This document shows positions 47,500 through 56,967 of a DNA stretch of 64,000 nt, in pieces. This DNA comes from Glaciecola punicea ACAM 611 (GTDB lineage Bacteria > Pseudomonadota > Gammaproteobacteria > Enterobacterales > Alteromonadaceae). The notes beneath the pieces are model-generated. The model ran no database searches and was not told the origin of the DNA. It saw only the letters and a program-made list of their open reading frames with translations. The stretch is from assembly GCF_000252165.1 (NCBI RefSeq), contig NZ_BAET01000019.1, positions 81,232-145,231 on the forward strand, written 5' to 3'. A program made the position numbers and the translations under genes. The stretch's first letter is position 1. The number at the start of each line of letters is the position of its first letter.

Positions 47500-48755
47500 T
47501 TAACCTCCATACTGGCAAAACGCTCACTTAGCATTGGTGAAAGCCACGTGCGAATATTCTCATTATCTATGTCGTTTACCAACTCTTGGATAAAGCCAAA
47601 ATTCAGCATAACCAAAGCTTTTGAGCGCTTAATTCCGCGACTTAATAAATAGTACAGCGCCTGTTCTTCTATTTCTGCAACGGTAGCGCCATGCGCGCAC
47701 TTAACGTCATCAGCATAAATCTCAAGTTCTGGTTTAGTGTTAATCATTGCTCTTCGCGACAGCAGCAAATTCCGGTTATTGAGTTCAGCTAAGGTCTTTT
47801 GAGCATCTCGGTGAATATGAATGCGGCCACTAAACACTGCACGCGCGCGATCCCCAATAATACCTCTTGCATTTTCTTCAGTCGTACCATTTGGCATTGC
47901 GTGCTCAATGGTCGAATGCAAATCAAAGAACTCACCTTCAGCCAATAAATAAATAGCATTCATCTTGGCATTAGCGTGCTCACCAGCGTGAATAATATCA
48001 ACGTCTAATCGCGACAGCTCACTGCCATAAGCTACAAGTGTGCTGTTCAAATTAGCCTTGTCTTGCAAACTAAAATGACTGCCGCCCACCTGTTTTGCTG
48101 CGCCAGTAAAAAAAGCAAAGCGATAGTGCTCAAGTCTTGCTTCTTGACCAATCGCATATTCAGCAAATGCGGTCGTAAAACTAGCGGCGCTTCCGCTGCC
48201 ATGCTCAATGACTTTAAGCTGACTGTTTTTACCCAAATTAACTAAAGCACGAGTGTGTGCATCACAGTCTTTAGTCGCAAGGTTCACGATACGTAGTGGG
48301 GTATCAATACTGCAGTTTTCGTCAACTTCAATATAAATACCCTGCTGGCAAATGGCGTCGTTAACTAACCCGAATACATGACGAGTAGGCTTAACATGAC
48401 CAAATAGCGCCGTGATTTTTGTTTGTGCGGCGCTTGGCGCATCACTAAGTGCATGAACACTTAAACCAGTGGGCAACCTTATATCGTTTAAATTAGTCAC
48501 AAGTACACCATCAACAAACACCAAGTCGATAGGGTTTAGGCCTTTAATTTGCGGCACAATGTAATTGACAGCAACGGAACTCGCCTCAACCGTACGCTCT
48601 TTTATTGAAGTTAGTGGTGTAAGACGCCACTCTTCGCTGCGCGCATGCGGCCAACCTTGCGTTTGGAGTTTAGACAGGGCTTGCTGACGCATAGGAGCCA
48701 AAAAATCGTCGACACGTTTTGCATCATCAATGACCTGAGTTAGCCATTGACTCAT
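47496..48755 (-). CDS. sufD: Fe-S assembly scaffold subunit SufD
   Basis: A 419-residue SufD, homologous to SufB and forming SufBC2D. Landmarks: the N-terminal GWPHARSEEWRLTPL, the beta-helix core, then HSTIEHAMPNGTTEENARGIIGDRARAVFSGRIHIHRDAQKT, NLLLSRRAMINTKPELEIYADDVKCAHGATV with the conserved His, and YYLLSRGIKRSKALVMLNFGF. It overlaps sufC by four bases and sufS by four bases. Confidence 0.95.
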   Translation of the reverse strand: MSQWLTQVIDDAKRVDDFLAPMRQQALSKLQTQGWPHARSEEWRLTPLTSIKERTVEASSVAVNYIVPQIKGLNPIDLVFVDGVLVTNLNDIRLPTGLSVHALSDAPSAAQTKITALFGHVKPTRHVFGLVNDAICQQGIYIEVDENCSIDTPLRIVNLATKDCDAHTRALVNLGKNSQLKVIEHGSGSAASFTTAFAEYAIGQEARLEHYRFAFFTGAAKQVGGSHFSLQDKANLNSTLVAYGSELSRLDVDIIHAGEHANAKMNAIYLLAEGEFFDLHSTIEHAMPNGTTEENARGIIGDRARAVFSGRIHIHRDAQKTLAELNNRNLLLSRRAMINTKPELEIYADDVKCAHGATVAEIEEQALYYLLSRGIKRSKALVMLNFGFIQELVNDIDNENIRTWLSPMLSERFASMEVK

Positions 48756-49513
48756 GCGCTTGCTCCTTCATATTCTTTACCTAAGAAAGCATAACCTTCT
48801 TTTTCGATCCTAAGGGCAAGTGATGCATCACCAGTTTTAACAATTTTGCCGTCTGCTAAAATATGCACAAAATCAGGCTTGATGTAGTCTAGTAGGCGTT
48901 GATAGTGCGTGATAATAATAAAGCTACGCGTGCTATCGCGCTGGCTATTTACGCCATTTGCGACAACTTGCAATGCATCGACGTCTAAACCAGAATCAGA
49001 TTCATCTAAAATACAAAGTGAAGGTTGCAGCAAAATCATCTGCATGATTTCATTACGCTTCTTTTCGCCGCCTGAAAAGCCTTCATTTACGCCGCGCTTT
49101 AGGAAATCTAAAGGAAGTTGGACCTGGTTGCAGGCTTCTTTGGCTTTCTTCAAAAATTCAGTCGCCGACAGCCGCTCTTCACCACGTTGCTCGCGAGTTG
49201 CATTAACAGACTCTTTCATAAACTCCATATTGCTTACGCCAGGAATTTCTACCGGATACTGAAAAGCTAAAAACAAACCATTACTGGCACGCTCTTCAAT
49301 GTCCATTTCAAAAAGATCTTCGCCTTTAAAGCTAACATCACCCTGTTGAACTTCGTATCCATCGCGTCCAGACAATACATAACCTAAGGTGCTTTTGCCA
49401 GCACCGTTTGGTCCCATAATCGCATGAACTTCACCAGGCTTCACTTCTAGATTCAAACCCGTCAAAATGACTTTATCTTCTACACTTGCATGCAAATTAT
49501 TAATTTTTAACAT
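48752..49513 (-). CDS. sufC: Fe-S assembly ATPase SufC
   Basis: A 253-residue ABC-type ATPase of the SufBCD scaffold. Walker A is GPNGAGKST (about 33-41), Q-loop FLAFQYPVEIPG, signature FSGGEKKRNE, Walker B LCILDESDSGLDVDAL, and the switch His in IIITHYQRLL. I choose ATG 49513 (MLKINNLHA), matching the family N-terminus; a TTG three codons upstream is also possible. It overlaps the end of sufB. Confidence 0.95.
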   Translation of the reverse strand: MLKINNLHASVEDKVILTGLNLEVKPGEVHAIMGPNGAGKSTLGYVLSGRDGYEVQQGDVSFKGEDLFEMDIEERASNGLFLAFQYPVEIPGVSNMEFMKESVNATREQRGEERLSATEFLKKAKEACNQVQLPLDFLKRGVNEGFSGGEKKRNEIMQMILLQPSLCILDESDSGLDVDALQVVANGVNSQRDSTRSFIIITHYQRLLDYIKPDFVHILADGKIVKTGDASLALRIEKEGYAFLGKEYEGASA

Positions 49514-49514
49514 A

Positions 49515-50951
49515 TTACCCAACTGACCCTTCTAAGCTAATTTCAAGCAATTTACCTGCCTCGACAGCAAACTCCATCGGCAGCTCTTTGAATACTTCTT
49601 TACAAAATCCGTTCACAATCATCGACACGGCCTTTTCGGGATTTAATCCACGCTGGCGGCATAAAAACAATTGCTCGTCACTGACTTTCGAGGTCGTTGC
49701 CTCGTGTTCGACAATGGCGCTAGGATTGCGGCTTTCTATGTAAGGAAAGGTATGCGCACCGCATTTGTTTCCAATCAACAAAGAATCACACTCGGTGAAA
49801 TTGCGCGCACCGTCTGCTTTTGGCCCCATTTTAACCAAGCCGCGATAGGTATTGTTGCTGTTTCCGGCTGATATCCCTTTTGCGATGATGGTTGAACGTG
49901 TGTTCTTGCCTAAATGTATCATTTTTGTGCCGGTGTCAGCCTGTTGATAACCTCGGGTAAGCGCTACTGAATAAAACTCCCCTACACTGTTATCACCTTT
50001 TAATATACAACTAGGGTATTTCCAGGTAACCGCTGAGCCAGTTTCAACCTGCGTCCATGATATTTTTGCATTGGTATGACAAATACCGCGCTTGGTCACA
50101 AAATTAAATATACCCCCTTTGCCATTTTCATCGCCTGGATACCAGTTTTGGACCGTAGAGTACTTAATGACTGCATCATCAAGTGCCACTAATTCAACAA
50201 CAGCAGCATGCAACTGATTTTCATCACGCTGAGGCGCAGTACAACCTTCAAGATAGCTTACGTGGCTTCCCTCTTCAGCAATGATAAGTGTGCGCTCAAA
50301 TTGTCCCGTGTTCATTTCATTAATTCGAAAATACGTAGACAATTCCATCGGGCATCTGACCCCTTTAGGAATGTAAACAAAAGAGCCGTCCGTAAATACT
50401 GCACTGTTTAATGCGGCAAAATAATTGTCGGCGCGCGGCACTACTGAGCCAAGATATTTTTTCACTAAGTCAGGAAACCTATGCAACGCTTCTGAAATAG
50501 AACAAAAAATAACCCCAGACTCTTCTAGCTTTGCTCTAAACGTAGTAATTACCGATACCGAATCAAAAACAATGTCTACTGCCACGCCTGCTAACATTTC
50601 TTGCTCGTGTAAGGGAATGCCTAATTTTTCATAGGTACGCAATAACTCTGGGTCAACTTCGTCAAGCGATTGAGGCTTATCAGCCATGCTTTTAGGTGCA
50701 GAATAATACGATATTGCTTGAAAATCTATTTTAGGATACTTTACGTGAGCCCAGTCAGGCTCATCCATTTTAAGCCACGTTTTATAAGCTTTTAAGCGCC
50801 AATCGAGCATCCACTGCGGCTCTTTTTTCATTTCGGAGATGCGGCGAATAACGGACTCGTCTAAACCAGTTTCGAAGGTATCTGATTCAATTTGAGAATA
50901 AAAACCGGCTTCGTACTTTCGGTCCAATGCTTGTTCGATCTGTTCACTCAT
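49515..50951 (-). CDS. sufB: Fe-S assembly scaffold subunit SufB
   Basis: A 478-residue SufB, the scaffold subunit on which clusters form. Visible segments: [20 protein letters not shown] (N-terminus), [30 protein letters not shown] with a conserved Cys, [21 protein letters not shown], and [22 protein letters not shown] with the cluster-related Cys (about 405) and [22 protein letters not shown]. It is the first structural gene after iscR, 171 bp downstream. Confidence 0.96.
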   Translation of the reverse strand: MSEQIEQALDRKYEAGFYSQIESDTFETGLDESVIRRISEMKKEPQWMLDWRLKAYKTWLKMDEPDWAHVKYPKIDFQAISYYSAPKSMADKPQSLDEVDPELLRTYEKLGIPLHEQEMLAGVAVDIVFDSVSVITTFRAKLEESGVIFCSISEALHRFPDLVKKYLGSVVPRADNYFAALNSAVFTDGSFVYIPKGVRCPMELSTYFRINEMNTGQFERTLIIAEEGSHVSYLEGCTAPQRDENQLHAAVVELVALDDAVIKYSTVQNWYPGDENGKGGIFNFVTKRGICHTNAKISWTQVETGSAVTWKYPSCILKGDNSVGEFYSVALTRGYQQADTGTKMIHLGKNTRSTIIAKGISAGNSNNTYRGLVKMGPKADGARNFTECDSLLIGNKCGAHTFPYIESRNPSAIVEHEATTSKVSDEQLFLCRQRGLNPEKAVSMIVNGFCKEVFKELPMEFAVEAGKLLEISLEGSVG

Positions 50952-51122
50952 ATTTTGATCCCACTTTTACTTAGATTAAAATTATATGCTATCTATTACT
51001 GCCTATTTTTCACTTTCATTTTACTGTTTGTTACGGTAACTGAGTTGTAAGATTCATACGCTCACGAATAGTGATGATTTTAGCTGTTATTGATTATTTA
51101 CGATAAATGTAATTCGCCAGTA

Positions 51123-51605
51123 TTATACTGAGTTAATCACATCAATATTTGTTTCTTTAGATGTTGTTTTAAAGCAGTTTTGACGCCCGACTACTTCTTT
51201 TACATCACGTTGTTGCATTAGTTCGTGGAGCGAAATACCATTTAAAAAATCACTAATACGATCACTTAGGCTCTCCCATAAGTGATGCGTTAAGCAACGC
51301 TGGCCGCCTGAACAGTTCGCTTTACCACTGCATTTAGTTGCATCGATATTTTCATTGACCGCACCTATAATTTCACCAACTGATAAAAGGCTTGGCTCTT
51401 TAGTCAACACATAGCCGCCACCGGGGCCACGCACACTGCCGACTAATTGAGAACGCCTTAACTTTGCAAACAACTGTTCTAAATAAGACAAAGATATGTC
51501 TTGGCGTTGAGAAATATCGGCTAGTGAAACAGGACCATGTTTTGAATGTAGCGCTACGTCAAGCATAGCAGTTACCGCATAGCGACCTTTTGAAGTAAGC
51601 TTCAT
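51123..51605 (-). CDS. iscR: Fe-S cluster regulator IscR (Rrf2 family)
   Basis: A 160-residue regulator that binds a [2Fe-2S] cluster and represses Fe-S biogenesis genes. The sequence follows IscR closely: [41 protein letters not shown] (winged helix), [11 protein letters not shown], and the cluster ligands Cys92, Cys98, Cys104 and His107 in the segment beginning CSGKANC and ending CLTHHLW. The ATG at 51605 with AGGAAAATT upstream is preferred; an earlier in-frame start would add 18 non-conserved residues. Two IscR type-1 sites overlap its promoter, so it represses itself and the suf genes behind it. Here IscR leads a SUF operon, not ISC. Confidence 0.95.
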   Translation of the reverse strand: MKLTSKGRYAVTAMLDVALHSKHGPVSLADISQRQDISLSYLEQLFAKLRRSQLVGSVRGPGGGYVLTKEPSLLSVGEIIGAVNENIDATKCSGKANCSGGQRCLTHHLWESLSDRISDFLNGISLHELMQQRDVKEVVGRQNCFKTTSKETNIDVINSV

Positions 51606-51630
51606 AATTTTCCTAGCTTTTAAAACAGTG

Positions 51631-51688
51631 ATATTGCCATACCCGACCAAAATGGTCAAGTATTTAACCTACTAATTTGGTCAAGTAC
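51631..51688 (-). promoter_or_regulatory. iscR-suf promoter with two tandem IscR type-1 sites
   Basis: On the minus strand the hexamers TTGACC (51654-51659) and CAATAT (51631-51636) have a 17-bp spacer. A site at 51639-51663 reads ATACTTGACC, TTTTG, GTCGGGTAT in order and matches the type-1 consensus (ATASYYGACTRWWWYAGTCRRSTAT) at all but two positions. A second, weaker site (about 20 of 25) abuts it at 51664-51688. This mirrors the tandem sites at the E. coli iscR promoter and implies autorepression by cluster-bound IscR. The rest of the gap up to 52019 shows no recognised gene. Confidence 0.82.
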
Positions 51689-52019
51689 TTGTAAATGTAA
51701 TTGATATGACTACTGACTCGTCTGCTTAATTTAAACACGAACTAATTTTTGTATCATATCTTTAGAGGGTCTAACGTGGCCAAGCAGAAGCTGCATCAAC
51801 GTTTTATTCATGTCGAGCTAGGGCATTTGGGATAGTTTTATATTCGGTATAAACCGCGAAAGAAAATGGGCTTATTTCCTTCGATTATCTTATGCATGTG
51901 CTAGAAAAATCTATCGAGCCGGATTGCAACGCAAAAAGTCTAAGGCCATGGAATGTTACGCTAGACTAGATGTAATTGGTCGGACGCTTACGCTCTAAAC
52001 ATTAAAATGTGAACTAAAC

Positions 52020-54005
52020 TTATACTCTAAGTACATTCTTAAGTGGTTCTAGGTATTCTTCAAATTTTTGCCAGTGTTCCAATCCTTTATTGTAAATAGG
52101 TTGTCTCACCTGTTCTGAACTTGCCGTTCGCACTGAACGTTTTGTTTTATGAAAATTCAAACAATTTTCCTCAAATGGCAACCCACAGAACTCAAGAAGT
52201 CTGCGTACTTGCATTTCTAAGTCAGCAACAACGTCTTCATACTGCACACGGAGTATTTTGCCTGGTAAAACCGAATCCCAGTGGTCCATCAATTGAACAT
52301 AATCATTATAATAGTGACCTATATCTTCCAGGCTATAACTAAATTCTTGACCTTCTGCAAATAACTGCTTAAAACCACTAAAGCAGCAAGCTAGAGGATG
52401 ACGACGTGCATCAATAATTTTTGCATTAGGAAGTATCAAATGAATAAGGCCTATATGTCTGAAGTTATTAGGCATTTTGTCGATGAAGTAAGGCGCTTCT
52501 TTACGGTGAACCTGTGTATCTTTAATAAAAGCGTCACCAAATTTTTTCAATTGCTCAGCAGAAAGTTCTTCTAGCACTTTAGGGTATCGCTTCGTATCAT
52601 TAATACTACGTCGACCACTGAGTCTATGTGATAAAGCCATAATATTGGGTAATTCCATCGTGCCGTCAACTTGAGAATGTGATGATAATATTTGCTCAAG
52701 TAAGGTCGATCCCGAACGTGGCAATCCGACAATAAATATTGGATCGGCTGCTTGACAACTGTGCGCCACTTTATTTCTAAATAACGCTGGTTTACACACC
52801 TCTATTTGCGCTTGGCACTGCGACGCTATTTGCTGCGCACTATAATTTAGTTGTTTCTTCTTTAACGCATTACCACGTTCGTAATAGCTAAAAGCATCCG
52901 TATAAGATCCTCTATCCTCAAACGCTTTACCTAAAGCAAAACAGAGATGAAATCGGTCTTCAAATAGTGTTTCTTCTGCCTGTTCACGCGCTTGCATTTT
53001 AACGATTTCTTCATCAGTAAAATGATAAGTTTTTAGGTTTGCTAAACTCCAAAATGCATCACCAAAATTTTCTTTGGATATACAAGCTTGTCGATAAGCA
53101 ATGATAGCATTTTCTGTTTGGCCTATTGTTTTATAAGCATGACCTTGCATAATGAGCACGCCCGAATCATCAGGTATCTTATTTAATAAGGTTTTATAAA
53201 CATCTAGTGCTTTATCGAAATTACCTACCGCTTGATTTTCATTAGCAAAGATCATTTGATAGCGAAGATTACTTGGAGCGCTCCTACGCAAAATGTCAGC
53301 TTGTTCAAGTGCTTTTTGATACTTTTGTCTTCTATGTAAAACATTAACATAGTCACTGCGTGCCTGATGAAAATTGGGTTCAAACGTTAAGCAACTCTCT
53401 AACAAAAACTCAGCATCATCGAGCACTTTATGTTTTACACCAATGCTAGCGAGCAAACGCATAGCTTCTACATTTTTGGGATGTTTTTTCAAAAAGAATC
53501 GACAGAGATCTTCTGCTTTAGCTAGCTTGTCGTCACACAAAAAGCTATTAACACTAAGTAACTCTTTTGGCATGTTAGACCAATATGCATATTGTGTATA
53601 AGCTTCATTCGATGCCACCTTGTTATCCTGAATCTTGTGTAATTCAGCTAACGATTTCCAGCTTGCTATCAATGTAGGGTTGAGTAATATCGCTTGTTCA
53701 AACGATCTTATAGCAGCAAAATAATCAGTAGAACGGTAGTTATGGCCTTCTTCTTGAAAAGCCCGTGCATAATTTGGATGGTAAGATTTAAGCTGTTTTA
53801 ATACTGATAACGCTTTATCTTTTTGATTTAAGTATCGTTGACAAACAGCAACAATATATAAAGCGTCTACATTATCGGGCGCTTGCGTTAGCAAGCCATT
53901 AAGCAAATCAATAGATTCAATGTATTGTTGCTTTTGTAATAAATTCTTTGCTTGTTCAATAATCTTTTCTGATCTTATATTGTCTGAGGGTAAGTAGGCA
54001 CTCAT
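52020..54005 (-). CDS. TPR-repeat sulfotransferase (copy 3)
   Basis: A 661-residue protein with TPR array (about 15-370) and sulfotransferase domain (about 415-655). Motifs: PAPS loop IFIVGLPRSGSTLLEQILSS, DKMPNNFRHIGLIHLILPN, DARRHPLACCFSGFKQLF, and C-terminal SSEQVRQPIYNKGLEHW. It is collinear with copy 1 over the full length (for example SHSQVDGTMELPNIMALSHR against SHSQVDGTMELANIIGLAHR), so the two are recent paralogues. The start is ATG at 54005. It is downstream of TBDR 4 behind a terminator and a probable intron remnant, so it needs its own promoter or read-through. Acceptor unknown. Confidence 0.88.
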   Translation of the reverse strand: MSAYLPSDNIRSEKIIEQAKNLLQKQQYIESIDLLNGLLTQAPDNVDALYIVAVCQRYLNQKDKALSVLKQLKSYHPNYARAFQEEGHNYRSTDYFAAIRSFEQAILLNPTLIASWKSLAELHKIQDNKVASNEAYTQYAYWSNMPKELLSVNSFLCDDKLAKAEDLCRFFLKKHPKNVEAMRLLASIGVKHKVLDDAEFLLESCLTFEPNFHQARSDYVNVLHRRQKYQKALEQADILRRSAPSNLRYQMIFANENQAVGNFDKALDVYKTLLNKIPDDSGVLIMQGHAYKTIGQTENAIIAYRQACISKENFGDAFWSLANLKTYHFTDEEIVKMQAREQAEETLFEDRFHLCFALGKAFEDRGSYTDAFSYYERGNALKKKQLNYSAQQIASQCQAQIEVCKPALFRNKVAHSCQAADPIFIVGLPRSGSTLLEQILSSHSQVDGTMELPNIMALSHRLSGRRSINDTKRYPKVLEELSAEQLKKFGDAFIKDTQVHRKEAPYFIDKMPNNFRHIGLIHLILPNAKIIDARRHPLACCFSGFKQLFAEGQEFSYSLEDIGHYYNDYVQLMDHWDSVLPGKILRVQYEDVVADLEMQVRRLLEFCGLPFEENCLNFHKTKRSVRTASSEQVRQPIYNKGLEHWQKFEEYLEPLKNVLRV

Positions 54006-54066
54006 ACATTTTGCTCCAATTTCTGTATATCAATATCATTGCATATTATTATAATCGAGTAGGGTA

Positions 54067-54300
54067 AGGCTTATGCCTAATTCCTCTCGCAGAACCGAAC
54101 ATACGTACCTCGATAAGGCTCATGCAATCTACTATTTCTAGTAATTAGAAGCAAGAACACCTGTTTTCACTTCGCCTACGGGATATAATCCTATTTCGTC
54201 GAACCAGCTGTTTGGCATGGCATAACTTGTCAGAGGACTGGTGCTATTGCGCCATGGACTCAGGTTTCTTTCAACCTGACGGATTTACCAGCTTCGCTAG
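54067..54300 (-). mobile_element. Probable group II intron remnant (no reverse transcriptase)
   Basis: On the minus strand 54092-54121 begins GAGCC and ends TCGGTTC with a GAGGTACGTATG middle, closely resembling group II intron domain V (GAGCC...stem...GGTTC). It is followed by GCGAGAGG, then a short AGGCATAAGCCT hairpin (54067-54078) like domain VI, and TACCCTACTCGAT like the intron 3' end. Upstream, about 54150-54300, a segment with TCAGGTTGAAAGAAACCTGA may be part of earlier domains. There is no reverse transcriptase gene and the domain V stem is imperfect, so it is inactive. It starts just behind the TBDR 4 terminator, the preferred site of bacterial class C introns. Confidence 0.55.
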
Positions 54301-54306
54301 GCAAAC

Positions 54307-54333
54307 AAAAAGGCGATTTAAAAATAAATCGCC
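54307..54333 (-). terminator. Intrinsic terminator after TBDR 4
   Basis: On the minus strand GGCGATTT and AAATCGCC pair around a six-base loop, followed by TTTTT. It lies 27 bp after the TBDR 4 stop. Confidence 0.9.
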
Positions 54334-54360
54334 TCATAACAACGTAACTTTTTCTAAATA

Positions 54361-56817
54361 TTAATAAAAGTCGTAAGAGAAACGTAGGCCAATAGTACGA
54401 GGACGATTAACCGTTATTCGTCTAATATCATCTTGGGTATTTATATGTTTTTCAACCAGTTCATCGGTTAAATTTTCAACATATAATTCAACACCAAATT
54501 CTTCATAATTAGCTCCAATTGATGCATGTGCAACAGCGTAACTCGATTGTAATTCGCGTACATCTGACTGTAATGAACTGAAACTTTCGTCAGAATATTG
54601 TGCACTTAATTGCCCGTAAGCATCAATGTCACCCATCACGGTCATATCGTATCGGGCACGTAAGCTATATTGTAACTCTGGTGCTAAAGGCAGTTGGCTA
54701 CCAACAGGCGCAAGAGTGAAATCAATACCGTTATTAAGGCTTGTGACTTCAGAATTATTAAAAGATACAGCACCAAACAGTGTTAGGTTATTACTTGCTG
54801 CCCAAGTTAAATCAAATTCTACACCAGTAATTTCTGCATCAGCTACATTACTAGTAAACGTTAGGCCGCTAATATTGGTATTATCAAGAACAGCGATTTG
54901 AATATCAGACCAATCAATTTTATAAATAGCACCATTAAATCGTAAATTACCATCAGCTAAGGTTGTTTTCCAACCAAATTCCATGTTGGTTAAATCGTCA
55001 CTTTCATAGGTTGCAGGTACAACAAAACCTTCAAATTGAGGTAAGTTATTGGTATTCGTCGCTGGGCCAGACAGTCTATTAAACCCACCAGGGCGATAGC
55101 CTTGAGAAAACGTACCGTAAAATAAAACATCTTTATTTAAATGATAATCTAGTGTCACTTTACCAATACTACCATCCTGCTTTAAAGGACTAATCTCAGC
55201 TAAGCTAGTATCATAGTTTCTTCCATAGCTAGGGGCATCTTCTGTCGCACCAAAAGCGCTAGTCGTTGCAAAACTAGATGATCCCTTAAAGGTTGCTTCA
55301 AGCTCATAATATCGAGCTCCAAGCGTTAATGTTAAATCATCTGTAATATCAAAATATACTTCACCGAAAATAGCAATCTGCTTTTCATTACGTGTTAAAT
55401 CATTGATAAACGTAACGGTAGCATCCTTAAAATCTGAATCATTTGCGGTAGCATCAGGAAACGCTCGGTTTGGGAAAAAACCAAGTTCAGGTGCTGCAGC
55501 ATAATCAAAATCACCAACATGGGTGATCTCTTGATCATCATAAAATACGCCAACGACTGCACTCAAACGATTTTCAGATGACGTGACTACACGAAATTCG
55601 TGAGTTTCACGGGTATTAGTAACATTTGCAAGAAAACGTTTATTAGGATCAAGACAATTTCTAACAACCCCGTAGGTACAAGTATAATAATCAGAAGCAA
55701 AACCACCACTGTTATTATAACCAATATAATCTATAGATTGCTGAACTTCTCGGTCCAAATAACCACCGGTATATACAAAGTCTAGCTCTGCAATACGCGC
55801 TTCTATTGACCATGATGTTAAATCAAAATCATCATCCAATCTGTCTTTAGAGAATCGAGATACGTTACGTTCACCCAAAGTAGGGTCATAATCAAAAACA
55901 CCATCAACATCTAAGTTTTGATGAGTATGTTGTACTAATACACTCAAATCATCGTTCACTTCCCATTGAATGCCGACACGTCCACCAACATATTTACTAT
56001 CATTAAAATCATCTTCAACAAATTTACTATTATCAACCTCGGTAAAGGTTGCGTCTAACCACTGATCTTCCAAACCTTGTGAAATATCACCATTGTTAAA
56101 AAAATCTGGATTAGGGTTAGGATTGACAGAAGGATTGACTGTAAATGTATTTAGCACATTATCAATAAACCCGCCTTGGCGATCATTAAAATAGGTGAAG
56201 CGAACTGCTAATTCATCATCAATAATTGGGATATTGACAAAACCTTCCACAGCGCCACTGTCATCTCCCCCTTTTGTTTGTGAATAATCAAGATCAAAAC
56301 CCGCTGTAAATTCAGATGTATCTGGTTTATTGGTAATAATTCTAACCGCACCAGCCTGAGCACTCGCACCAAATAGTGTGCCTTGTGGACCAGCTAATAC
56401 TTCTAAACGTTCAACATCGGTAATATACACATCAAGATTGCGTCCACCCAGGCTGATTGCTTGTTCATCTAGATAAAACCCAACATTAGGTGCAGGTGAA
56501 AACTCGGCTCCGATAATACCATTTGCATCTAAGGCAACGCCTCGGATATAAACTTCAGATTGACCCGGTCCACGCCCACCGGCACTTACGCTAGGTAGAA
56601 ATTCAATGTAATCTTCAAATTTTGATACGCGCAATTGCTCTAAGGCCTCTTGACTTAAAGCTTGAACAGATATTGGCACATCTTGCACACTTTCCATACG
56701 CTTTGAAGCCGTTACCATCACTGTTTCAATGTCTGCAAAAGCAAACGGTGAATTGACAATTGTAGCCATGGCAACACCAATTGCACAGCCTAGTTTGGTT
56801 TTATTAAACACGATCAT
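54361..56817 (-). CDS. TonB-dependent outer-membrane receptor 4
   Basis: An 818-residue receptor: signal peptide ending PFAFAD, TonB box region IETVMVTASKR, plug (about 40-180; VPISVQALSQEAL, RLEVLAGPQGTLFGASAQAGAVRIITNKP) and a barrel ending RFSYDFY. It is clearly paralogous to receptor 1 across the plug and much of the barrel (QHTHQNLDVDGVFDYDP against QHTSQQLDTEGSFEYDP; YGTFSQGYRPGGFNR against YGTYSEGFRGGGFNR). It lies downstream of an aldehyde dehydrogenase gene and upstream of a terminator and TPR-sulfotransferase 3. Substrate unknown, perhaps chemically close to that of receptor 1. Confidence 0.93.
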   Translation of the reverse strand: MIVFNKTKLGCAIGVAMATIVNSPFAFADIETVMVTASKRMESVQDVPISVQALSQEALEQLRVSKFEDYIEFLPSVSAGGRGPGQSEVYIRGVALDANGIIGAEFSPAPNVGFYLDEQAISLGGRNLDVYITDVERLEVLAGPQGTLFGASAQAGAVRIITNKPDTSEFTAGFDLDYSQTKGGDDSGAVEGFVNIPIIDDELAVRFTYFNDRQGGFIDNVLNTFTVNPSVNPNPNPDFFNNGDISQGLEDQWLDATFTEVDNSKFVEDDFNDSKYVGGRVGIQWEVNDDLSVLVQHTHQNLDVDGVFDYDPTLGERNVSRFSKDRLDDDFDLTSWSIEARIAELDFVYTGGYLDREVQQSIDYIGYNNSGGFASDYYTCTYGVVRNCLDPNKRFLANVTNTRETHEFRVVTSSENRLSAVVGVFYDDQEITHVGDFDYAAAPELGFFPNRAFPDATANDSDFKDATVTFINDLTRNEKQIAIFGEVYFDITDDLTLTLGARYYELEATFKGSSSFATTSAFGATEDAPSYGRNYDTSLAEISPLKQDGSIGKVTLDYHLNKDVLFYGTFSQGYRPGGFNRLSGPATNTNNLPQFEGFVVPATYESDDLTNMEFGWKTTLADGNLRFNGAIYKIDWSDIQIAVLDNTNISGLTFTSNVADAEITGVEFDLTWAASNNLTLFGAVSFNNSEVTSLNNGIDFTLAPVGSQLPLAPELQYSLRARYDMTVMGDIDAYGQLSAQYSDESFSSLQSDVRELQSSYAVAHASIGANYEEFGVELYVENLTDELVEKHINTQDDIRRITVNRPRTIGLRFSYDFY

Positions 56818-56859
56818 ACCTCTAATTTTTATTATTTTTTTTTCATTATTTTAATTTTT

Positions 56860-56891
56860 GAGCTATTCGCAGTGTTATTTGCGAAAAGCTC
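56860..56891. repeat. Inverted repeat upstream of TBDR 4
   Basis: GAGCT then TTCGCA pair with TGCGAA then AGCTC, with one A-A mismatch and an eight-base loop. It lies 43 bp upstream of TBDR 4, after the aldehyde dehydrogenase gene. There is no T-run after it in the minus direction, so it is more likely an operator or mRNA-processing hairpin than a terminator. Confidence 0.45.
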
Positions 56892-56967
56892 TCCTTCACT
56901 TCAATGCTCTTTTTGTGTCCATTTTTATCATGAGGTGTCTCATGAAAGATTTCAAAACGCTTTGCTT

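Noticed and set aside
56860-56891. Hairpin before TBDR 4 as a terminator of the aldehyde dehydrogenase transcript
   Set aside because: On the minus strand it is followed by an A-rich stretch and not by a T-run.
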